6,107 bases of DNA from positions 1-6,107 of the forward strand of contig JANXSI010000365.1 of assembly GCA_025352765.1 (NCBI GenBank), written 5' to 3'. The notes under the pieces are model-generated. The model was not told where the DNA came from. It was given only the letters and a program-made list of their open reading frames with translations, and made no database searches. A program made the position numbers and the translations under genes. Each line of letters starts with the position of its first letter. The first letter of the stretch is position 1. Below are positions 1 to 5,492 of the stretch, piece after piece. This DNA comes from Devosia sp. (GTDB taxonomy: Bacteria; Pseudomonadota; Alphaproteobacteria; Rhizobiales; Devosiaceae).

Positions 1-90
1 GGAAATGCCAGCGCCGGATTACGCTCAATAATGCCATGTCGATCACTCCCAGTTCCCCCGACCCAACAGCCAGCGGAACGATCAAAACAT

Positions 91-110
91 GGGTCAAATC
101 TCAGTGAAAA
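91..110 (+). repeat. IS21-type terminal repeat, inner copy
   Basis: This is the inner of two 20-bp repeats (GGGTCAAATCTCAGTGAAAA). It differs from the copy at 125-144 at three positions. It is probably a transposase-binding site of the IS end. Confidence 0.6.
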
Positions 111-124
111 CTTGCGCCCCTAAA

Positions 125-144
125 GGGTCAGATCTCGGTGACAA
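125..144 (+). repeat. IS21-type terminal repeat, outer copy
   Basis: This is the outer repeat (GGGTCAGATCTCGGTGACAA). It lies 6 bp inside the proposed element boundary at 150 and matches the copy at 91-110 at 17 of 20 positions. Confidence 0.6.
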
Positions 145-150
145 TCAACA

Positions 151-550
151 CGACACCTTCAACCCGCGACGGGATCTCACGCTGCGCTCACTGACCGGCT
201 CCGCGCCAGCCCCCGTCGCCCAACCGGGCCAGATCGGCCAAACCAACCGCCCGAGTCTCCTTCAGGCTGGATAGAAGTTGGGGGCAACGTCACTTGGTGC
301 GCCTCGCGTATGGTAGCGATGACTTTCACCAAGGCGTTGCTGCATTTCTCGCAAAGCGCCCAGCTAAGTGGACTGGAACCTAGCAGGCTTCTCTATTAGG
401 CGGGATTACCTTGCAGTGCGCGCTTTTCGGGGTAGGCTTCGCACACGCATTGGTGACAGCGAACATGCAGAGGGAAGTAAGTAAGGCAATACTTTGGCAC
501 CCCGTTCGTAGAACCAAGTCTAGCCCACGATACCCAACTGGATGATAATC
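151..550. other. Gene-poor stretch between the IS end and the operon
   Basis: About 400 bp without a supportable gene. The longest open frames are short, lack a convincing start and ribosome site, and resemble nothing I recognise. One is a minus-strand frame at 177-392 with no ATG. Another is a plus-strand frame that opens inside the IS terminal repeats and closes near 274. No tRNA, promoter or T-rich intrinsic terminator was found. A bulged hairpin (arms 333-340 and 351-360) lies about 190 bp beyond the last operon stop and lacks a T-tract. The stretch may be decayed sequence left after insertion or rearrangement. Confidence 0.5.
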
Positions 551-1570
551 CTAGTTAGCCATTACAATTCTCTGAATGGCCAGCAGTTTCTCGCCATTAG
601 CCCGCCCAGCGCGGGGAAGTTCTACCATTAAGCCCTTCCGAATTGCGGTGGCAAGGCACAGGTGCTGCAGAATAAATGTTGTTGAGAGCAAGTCTGCTAA
701 AACGCTGCTCCATGTGAGCTTCGGCTGAAGCTCAGGCGCGATCATTTCGGCACTAGCAACATACTCGCCAAATGCTTCTATGATCTCTCGTCCGCGCTTC
801 AGACCCGCCGAGTTACCCCCTAGGGCAATTATCGTGTCATTTGGCTCTACCATGAAATTTTGTCCGTGGATGAAGTTCTCGGTCTCGGAAGCAATCGCCA
901 CAAGACCTCCTGCCTCATGAAATTTTGACACTCCGTACTCGGCTGTCGCTAGGTCCGGCCCAGCGCCAAGGATAAATAGCTTGCCCTGTGAGTTCATCTT
1001 CGCCGCCATTGCTTCCGCCCGTCCGCGAGCGGCGATGAGTGAGCTTGGTAGGGCCTCTAGAATTTTTGCCACTTCCCCTGCCTGCTCCTTGGACCACGCC
1101 AACGCGAGCTGAGACAACGCAAGCACGGTCATCGTATAATCCAGCGTGTGTGGAGTTTTCCGCGACAGTGGCTCGAACGGTAGTGCGATGACTTCGCTCG
1201 CCGCTTGCGCCAGACTGCTTGCACCATTGCACGTGATGGCAATGACGCGTGCGCCGCGCTCTCGTGCTACCTTTGCGGCTTCAACGGTGCGGCGGGTGCT
1301 GCCGGAAATTGAGGTCAGTACTACGGTATCGGTCGGTACGAAACGAGTGAAGCTCGCGAGCGTCATTGAGGTAGAGGCGACGACGTCAATGCCCAAACAT
1401 TCAAAAAAGCCACGCAGAGCCGCCGGAGCAATTGCCGAATCCCCGCATCCGCCTGCGAACACTCTACCCGACGGGAGCGAAACGGAAGCGGCTCGCTTAG
1501 CCAGCGGTTGGACGGAGGCAGGTAGAATGTCTGCCTGCGCAGCGATTTCCCGCGCCATCATTTCATTCAT
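551..1570 (-). CDS. Double-SIS-domain sugar-phosphate isomerase/deglycase-like protein
   Basis: A 339-residue cytoplasmic protein with two SIS (sugar isomerase) domains, the size and layout of the GlmS isomerase half and of FrlB/FraB/AgaS-type enzymes. SIS-1 spans about residues 36-160, with the glycine-rich turn AGGCGDS (39-45) and the phosphate-binding stretch SISGSTRRT (87-95). SIS-2 spans about 195-310, with LGAGPDLATAEYG (201-213). Glu219 (in KFHE) and His235 (in FIHGQ) are 16 residues apart, the same spacing as the catalytic Glu488/His504 of GlmS and Glu214/His230 of FraB, so an active isomerase or deglycase is likely. It has no glutaminase domain and so is not a full GlmS. It is the last gene of the operon, starting 4 bp after the IF-2B-like gene with a good GAGGTGA ribosome site. 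Its neighbourhood with a PfkB kinase recalls the Amadori-product kinase/deglycase pairs, but the substrate is not known; AgaS-like or other ketose/aldose isomerisation is equally possible. Confidence 0.85.
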   Translation of the reverse strand: MNEMMAREIAAQADILPASVQPLAKRAASVSLPSGRVFAGGCGDSAIAPAALRGFFECLGIDVVASTSMTLASFTRFVPTDTVVLTSISGSTRRTVEAAKVARERGARVIAITCNGASSLAQAASEVIALPFEPLSRKTPHTLDYTMTVLALSQLALAWSKEQAGEVAKILEALPSSLIAARGRAEAMAAKMNSQGKLFILGAGPDLATAEYGVSKFHEAGGLVAIASETENFIHGQNFMVEPNDTIIALGGNSAGLKRGREIIEAFGEYVASAEMIAPELQPKLTWSSVLADLLSTTFILQHLCLATAIRKGLMVELPRAGRANGEKLLAIQRIVMAN

Positions 1571-1574
1571 CGCA

Positions 1575-1581
1575 TCACCTC
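1575..1581 (-). promoter_or_regulatory. Ribosome binding site of the SIS gene, overlapping the upstream stop
   Basis: GAGGTGA on the minus strand sits 4 bases before the ATG at 1570. Its last three bases are the TGA stop of the IF-2B-like gene, so terminating ribosomes stop directly on the next gene's Shine-Dalgarno. This supports both translational coupling and the choice of ATG 1570. Confidence 0.75.
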
Positions 1582-2561
1582 GAATGGAATATCTGTCTGC
1601 CTAGTTCCCAGATCGATTGTGGGGGCAGCGGCCCGTATTCGGTTAAAAGCGCTGAGATTAATGGCGCTGGGACAACCTCGAGCTCAGGGGCGCGCGTATC
1701 TGCCCGCTCCAGGCCCTGGATCGAAAGACCGCTCAACAGGGGATGATCGTAACTACGGATTGCGGGATCCGGCCGATGCCCCTCGTAGCTGCGCATATCA
1801 AGCTTGAGAATATCGCTGCATCCATAAATTTCAACGCCCAGCTGTTGCGCCAGCCGAGCGATCATTCGGCTACCTATGGTGTTAAGAAAACTGCCATCTG
1901 CTCGAAGCGTTTCGACTCCGAATAGCGCGGCATCACAGGCCCGGAGGCCATATTCGATAGCCGCATCCGGAAGATAGCGTACCCCAATTCCGAGTGGCAG
2001 AAACTCTTCCAGATACCTGGCACCCCCGGCAATACTGCGGCTCTCGGGTACGACAACGACGAGCTCCTGGTTCTGCTCTGCTAAGGCGATGACGATTGCC
2101 GAAACCGTGCTCGAGTAGTCGAATGCCATCACGCCCTTGCTGCCAGCTAGATGTTGAATTGCTGCCGCCACTAACGCGCGCTTTCGATCTCTTGCTCCGA
2201 TAGTCCAGCTTTCTATCCGCTGTCGCAACACGCCTGCCTGCTCGTCGGCCGACAGGGCGTCTATCCCTGCAAGTAGCAACGCAAGGCTGTTGCCGATAAT
2301 GGGGGTATCGTATCCGCGTGTTCTAGCGATGAAGTCAGCCGCCATTCGAGCGCGAGTAAGCGCCTCCTGACGATCGGCGACGGTATCAAGAATGTGCAGA
2401 AGTAGCGCATTGCCAAGAGCCACGTGCTTGCTGGCGCCAAGTACTCCCTCGTCTACGATTTGCCAAAGAAACTGCATGGTAGCTTCGTCGGGCTCCGAAA
2501 GCCCCGAAGCATTTAACTCAGTGATGTGCTGGAAGCGTCTCTCTGGCATTGTGCAGCTCAT
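1575..2561 (-). CDS. eIF-2B/MtnA-fold protein, putative sugar-phosphate isomerase with altered active site
   Basis: A 328-residue protein of the IF-2B alpha/beta/delta family, which in prokaryotes includes methylthioribose-1-phosphate isomerase (MtnA) and archaeal ribose-1,5-bisphosphate isomerase. An N-terminal helical part (about 1-135) contains the family-like GASKHVALGNAL and a degenerate TRxxxxPxxxN segment (81-91). The Rossmann-like C-terminal half has FDYSSTV (147-153), PESRS (172-176), the GVE segment (215-217) and LNTIGS (226-231). By alignment from memory with the Thermococcus isomerase, its catalytic Cys corresponds to Asp148 and its catalytic Asp (GAD) to Glu217. The fold is clear but the chemistry is not: a variant isomerase, a deaminase-like enzyme or a ligand-binding regulator are all possible. 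A role in translation initiation is very unlikely in this context. ATG 2561 lies 2 bp after the kinase stop and has no clear ribosome site; ATG 2549 (Met5) is an alternative. Confidence 0.8.
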   Translation of the reverse strand: MSCTMPERRFQHITELNASGLSEPDEATMQFLWQIVDEGVLGASKHVALGNALLLHILDTVADRQEALTRARMAADFIARTRGYDTPIIGNSLALLLAGIDALSADEQAGVLRQRIESWTIGARDRKRALVAAAIQHLAGSKGVMAFDYSSTVSAIVIALAEQNQELVVVVPESRSIAGGARYLEEFLPLGIGVRYLPDAAIEYGLRACDAALFGVETLRADGSFLNTIGSRMIARLAQQLGVEIYGCSDILKLDMRSYEGHRPDPAIRSYDHPLLSGLSIQGLERADTRAPELEVVPAPLISALLTEYGPLPPQSIWELGRQIFHSR

Positions 2562-2563
2562 TG

Positions 2564-3487
2564 TTAAAGAAAGTAGCGACCAGACTGGGCAACCAAATCC
2601 TCGACCGCCTCTCGCCGAGGCATCGCGGTTTGCGCCCCGAAATCAAGCGTTGCCAGGGCGGCTGCGGCGTTGGCGAATTGCAGGGCATCTGTAGCGTTGG
2701 CGCCCTCGAGTCTTCGTGTCAAATAGGCGCCCGCAAAGCAGTCTCCGGCGCCTGTCGTATCGATCGGTCGTACATCAAAGCCCGGAACGTCGGTAGCGCC
2801 CTCGGCGGATATCCTGCGACAACCAGCAGCGCCGAGGGTGATAATGATCTCGCCGTTTGGCCTTAGTAGTCCGGGGTGTAGGGAAGTACCTAGCGCAGCC
2901 GATGCAGCCTCAGCACCTTCCCGATTGAGGAACAGCGTGTTGACGAAAGGCAAAATTGTCGAGACGCGCTCGGGTGCGTTCTGAACATCCGGCGGCTCAA
3001 GATCGAGTGAGGTCGTCATCCCGCGGTCGACGGCCATCTTGAACGCCATGGCCGTTAGATCGGGCGACCCATAGGTGGAATGCACGTGCCTAATGCCTTC
3101 GAAAGCTTTGGGAACCAAATCGCCCGGCAACGGGAGGTAGGCTTCGGTCTCCAGTCTAATGAGGGACTTTTCCCCGGAGGGTGAGAGCAGCACTACGCAC
3201 ATGAATGTGCTCACCCCTTTACGCTGAACGACAAAGCTAAGGTCGACTCCGTCGGCACCTAGTCGTGCCAGAGTCTCGGCACCCTGAGCATCATCGCCCA
3301 CCGCGGCAATCAAACGAGCGTTGCGGCCAAGCCGTGCAAAGGCCACGGCGGCATTGGCCGCCATTCCCCCCGGCTTTTGCCCGATGTTGCGACCAGCGAT
3401 TTTCTGGTCGAACCCCGGAATAAATGGCACCGCAATGTAGAGGTCTACATCGAGATCGCCGACGCAGATGACATCGGGAAGGCTCAA
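2564..3487 (-). CDS. PfkB/ribokinase-family carbohydrate kinase
   Basis: A predicted cytoplasmic ATP-dependent sugar kinase of 307 residues, the usual ribokinase-family length. Near the N-terminus is VICVGDLDVDLY (6-17), the first strand and substrate-binding Asp region. PfkB signature 1 follows as GGMAANAAVAFARLG (40-54). Signature 2 is DTTGAGDCFAG (243-253), with the anion-hole GAGD and catalytic base Asp249. The usual NxxE magnesium/phosphate motif appears as NREG (188-191), with Gly in the fourth place. The frame is open upstream to a GTG at 3571, but the extra 28 residues have no ribosome site, lie inside the permease gene and precede the family's normal N-terminus. TTG at 3487 overlaps the permease TGA as TTGA and is preferred. 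The substrate cannot be read from sequence; it probably phosphorylates the imported sugar or conjugate. Confidence 0.88.
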   Translation of the reverse strand: MSLPDVICVGDLDVDLYIAVPFIPGFDQKIAGRNIGQKPGGMAANAAVAFARLGRNARLIAAVGDDAQGAETLARLGADGVDLSFVVQRKGVSTFMCVVLLSPSGEKSLIRLETEAYLPLPGDLVPKAFEGIRHVHSTYGSPDLTAMAFKMAVDRGMTTSLDLEPPDVQNAPERVSTILPFVNTLFLNREGAEAASAALGTSLHPGLLRPNGEIIITLGAAGCRRISAEGATDVPGFDVRPIDTTGAGDCFAGAYLTRRLEGANATDALQFANAAAALATLDFGAQTAMPRREAVEDLVAQSGRYFL

Positions 3488-4461
3488 CGCTTGAAACCCC
3501 AGATTGCCTTGAACGCGCCTGTCGAAGCAACCGAGGCGACCAGGAGAATACCGATTACTCCCAATTGCCACGCTGCCGATATATTAGCGAGCTGCAGGCC
3601 AATCTGTAATGTCGTTATAACCAGAATAGCGACGATGGTTCCGGGAACGCCCCCGGTGCCGCCGAAGATGTGCGTGCCCCCTAGTACGGCAATTGTTACA
3701 GCCAAGAGTTCCATGCCCGTACCGGCATCTGGGCGTGCCGAAAGGAACCATGACATCGATATAACGCTACCCACTGCTGCCAGCACGCCGCTCAGCACAT
3801 ACAGCCCGATGCGCACTCGTGCCACGTCGATACCTGAAAGATAAGCTGCTCGGTCGTCATTTCCCGAAGCGACGATATGCCGGCCAATGGTCGTTCGTGT
3901 CAGCATTACGTGCAGGATCACTGCGACGGGTAACAGCACAAAAACGAAAGCGTTGGGCAAACCAAGCGTAGTACCCTGGCCCAGCCAGGCGAACTCCGCA
4001 GGGAAATTGCCCATGGGCTTCCCTTGTGTGGATGCCAGCGCCAGGCCGCCATAGACGAACATTGTGGCAAGGGTAGCGATCAACGAGGGAATTCGCAAAA
4101 CGTTCACCAGCACACCGTTCACAAGTCCAAGCAGGCCGCCTAGCACTATCCCAATCGCACAGGCGGGCCAGACTCCTAGCCCAGATATAAGCGCCCCCAC
4201 ACACACGCCAACGAGCGAGACGACGGCGCCTACGGATAGATCTATACCCGGTCCGCCGGCGAGGATGATTAGCGTCTGTCCCAGGCCGAGCAGCCCGAGG
4301 ATCGGTACGTACTGCAGCAGATATGGCACTGTGCTCGATTGAAGGAAATAGGGCGATAGGAGGCTCATCACCACTACAGCCACCAGCCAAAGTCCGATGA
4401 GCAACAGCAAACGAGCTCGCAGTGGATCACCTTGAAGGCGGGTCGCGAGGTTGGCTATCAT
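3484..4461 (-). CDS. CUT2-family sugar ABC transporter permease (second subunit)
   Basis: A 325-residue polytopic inner-membrane protein of the RbsC/BPD_transp_2 family. Hydrophobic segments run from about residue 17 to 315, with 8-10 predicted membrane spans. The family hallmark GIDLSVG is at 72-78. The cytoplasmic coupling loop TIGRHIVASGNDDRAAYLSGI (191-211) would contact the ATPase. Near the C-terminus is VLGGTHIFGGTGG (259-271). It forms the translocation pathway, probably as a heterodimer with the permease encoded just upstream, as in LsrCD and rhizobial RhaPQ. ATG 4461 overlaps the stop of that gene as ATGA and is preceded by GAGGA at 4466-4470. Its own stop overlaps the proposed TTG of the kinase. 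The transported sugar is not identifiable from the sequence. Confidence 0.92.
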   Translation of the reverse strand: MIANLATRLQGDPLRARLLLLIGLWLVAVVVMSLLSPYFLQSSTVPYLLQYVPILGLLGLGQTLIILAGGPGIDLSVGAVVSLVGVCVGALISGLGVWPACAIGIVLGGLLGLVNGVLVNVLRIPSLIATLATMFVYGGLALASTQGKPMGNFPAEFAWLGQGTTLGLPNAFVFVLLPVAVILHVMLTRTTIGRHIVASGNDDRAAYLSGIDVARVRIGLYVLSGVLAAVGSVISMSWFLSARPDAGTGMELLAVTIAVLGGTHIFGGTGGVPGTIVAILVITTLQIGLQLANISAAWQLGVIGILLVASVASTGAFKAIWGFKR

Positions 4462-5426
4462 TGCGTCCTCAGATTGTTACGATTGCGGATGGCATCGACC
4501 GCCAATACCAAGATTAGAAGGCCACCAATGACGACCGCTTCCCAAAGCGACGAGACGCCGATCAATACGAGCCCGTTCTGGATGATACGGATGAACACGA
4601 CGCCGAGTAAGGTCCCCAACAAACTGCCAACTCCGCCCCTAATACTGGTACCACCCAGGATCGTTGCAGCGATGGCCTCGAGCGCGATGCTCGTACCGAT
4701 ATTGATCTCAACATTGCGCATTCGCGCGACGTAGAGCAGTGCCGCAAAGCCTGAGAGCAGGCCGAGGATCGCGTACGTTATGATTTTGGTGCGATCGACA
4801 TTTATCCCGACCAGCTTAGCCGAATGCTCGCTACTTCCGATGGCATAGATATGCCGCCCGAACGGCACACGGCGTAGCAGGACCCAGCAGGCCCCGTAAA
4901 CGAAAAGGATGACTAGTGCGGCCGAGGGTATGAAGAATATCGCGCCGTTCACGAGGGGCGACAGCGTGTTAGGTAGGCCCGAAATCCAAGCTCCTCCGAT
5001 AACGATGAACATGATCGCTGAAAAGATGTACATCGAGCCCAACGTGGCGATGATCGGCGGCACCTTGAACTTAGTCGTCAACCAGCCGTTCCACGAGCCG
5101 AGTATTGCACCGGTGCCTAATCCTATGGGCGCGACGACCCACGGCGGCATCCCCGCCTGGTAGGATTTACCAATGACAATAGCGGAAACGGCGAGAATTC
5201 CGCCCACGCTCACGTCTATTCCGCCCATTATGATAACCAACGTCATACCTGCACTGACGATCGCTAGCTCTAGCGCCGCCCGCAACGTCTGAGTCAGGTT
5301 GATCGGAGTTAGGAAATAGGGCGAAGCAAAAGAGAACGCTGCCCCTACCAGAAGGATGGCGCACAATAGGATCATCTCGCGCGTCGCCGTGAGCGAAGTT
5401 AGGCGGAGATCATTCGTTTTGGCCAT
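4458..5426 (-). CDS. CUT2-family sugar ABC transporter permease (first subunit)
   Basis: A 322-residue RbsC-family inner-membrane permease. The first membrane span begins about residue 18 and the hydrophobic core runs to about 310. GGIDVSVGG (68-76) is the IDxSVG hallmark. FGRHIYAIGSSEHSAKLVGI (189-208) is the coupling loop for the ATPase. EAIAATILGGTSIRGGVGS (250-268) is the conserved C-terminal segment. The frame continues upstream to GTG 5489, only 3 bp after the binding-protein stop. I prefer ATG 5426 because the extra 21 residues (an Ala/Pro/Arg-rich stretch) are encoded by DNA that forms a perfect intergenic stem-loop, and because the resulting N-terminus has a normal distance to the first span. 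Neither start has a strong ribosome site. It resembles the second permease in fold but is clearly divergent, suggesting a heterodimeric channel. Confidence 0.9.
   Translation of the reverse strand: MAKTNDLRLTSLTATREMILLCAILLVGAAFSFASPYFLTPINLTQTLRAALELAIVSAGMTLVIIMGGIDVSVGGILAVSAIVIGKSYQAGMPPWVVAPIGLGTGAILGSWNGWLTTKFKVPPIIATLGSMYIFSAIMFIVIGGAWISGLPNTLSPLVNGAIFFIPSAALVILFVYGACWVLLRRVPFGRHIYAIGSSEHSAKLVGINVDRTKIITYAILGLLSGFAALLYVARMRNVEINIGTSIALEAIAATILGGTSIRGGVGSLLGTLLGVVFIRIIQNGLVLIGVSSLWEAVVIGGLLILVLAVDAIRNRNNLRTQ
4466..4470 (-). promoter_or_regulatory. Ribosome binding site of the second permease gene
   Basis: GAGGA on the minus strand, 4 bases before ATG 4461 and inside the end of the upstream permease gene. 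It supports the ATGA-overlap start. Confidence 0.65.
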
Positions 5427-5448
5427 CACAAGGTCTTTCGATTGTAAC

Positions 5449-5474
5449 CGCGGAGCTGCCGGAGCAGCCCCGCG
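5449..5474 (-). promoter_or_regulatory. Intergenic stem-loop with UCCG tetraloop between binding-protein and permease genes
   Basis: In the minus-strand RNA the arms CGCGGGGCUGC (5474-5464) and GCAGCUCCGCG (5459-5449) pair over 11 bp, with one G-U at 5469/5454, around the loop UCCG (5463-5460). The loop is a UNCG-type tetraloop closed by C-G, an unusually stable class. It starts 18 bases after the binding-protein stop. No T-tract follows, so it is not a standard intrinsic terminator. Its place suggests a role known from other binding-protein-dependent operons: protecting the 3' end of the abundant binding-protein mRNA, or limiting read-through so that binding protein exceeds permease. That role is inference. 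Confidence 0.75.
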
Positions 5475-5492
5475 CAGAAAGGGTTCCACTAA

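Larger units (their letters stand above)
91..150. mobile_element. Terminus of an IS21-family insertion sequence (end only)
   Basis: Two 20-bp direct repeats, at 91-110 and 125-144, match at 17 of 20 positions and are offset by 34 bp. Both begin GGGTCA and contain TCTC(A/G)GTGA. The block ends in ...CAATCAACA at 150, so read from the other strand the element would begin TGTTGATTGTCACCGAG. Multiple ~20-bp terminal repeats inside a 5'-TG...CA-3' boundary are typical of IS21-family ends, where they bind the IstA transposase. The body of the element would lie to the left, outside the window; positions 1-90 show no recognisable istB tail in any frame. Whether this is a complete element or a solo remnant cannot be seen. 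The family call rests on the repeat architecture and remembered similarity, not on a transposase. Confidence 0.6.

Noticed and set aside
89..274. Small plus-strand frame of 61 codons starting in the IS terminal repeats
   Set aside because: It starts within transposase-binding repeats, has no ribosome site, and encodes a low-complexity Pro/Gln-rich product unlike any family I know.
333..360. Imperfect hairpin (GGCG-TTGC / GCAA-AG-CGCC) as operon terminator or IS terminal repeat
   Set aside because: The stem is bulged, there is no T-tract on either side, and it is about 190 bp from the last stop codon. No partner copy was found to make it an IS end.
177..392. Minus-strand open frame with a CxxC-containing, partly protein-like translation (CEKCSNALVKVI segment)
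   Set aside because: It has no ATG and no ribosome site, its second half turns into Gly/Arg-rich noise, and I recognise no family. It could be a decayed gene fragment but cannot be supported.
1146..1604. Plus-strand frame of 152 codons opposite the SIS gene
   Set aside because: It is antisense to a gene with clear SIS motifs and has no family features; it is a shadow of the real gene.
1575..2561. Annotation of the IF-2B-like gene as a translation initiation factor subunit
   Set aside because: Bacteria do not use eIF-2B; the operon context is sugar catabolism and the fold is shared with sugar-phosphate isomerases.
3377..3844. Plus-strand frame of 155 codons opposite the kinase/permease junction
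   Set aside because: It spans antisense across two well-supported genes and has no recognisable domain or ribosome site.
5449..5474. Hairpin as a rho-independent terminator
   Set aside because: The minus strand after the stem reads GTTACAATCG with no T-run, and co-directional transporter genes follow at once.
5427..5489. N-terminal extension of the first permease from GTG 5489
   Set aside because: The segment contains the intergenic 11-bp hairpin and encodes an Ala/Pro/Arg-rich stretch not expected before the first membrane span; ATG 5426 fits better, though not with certainty.
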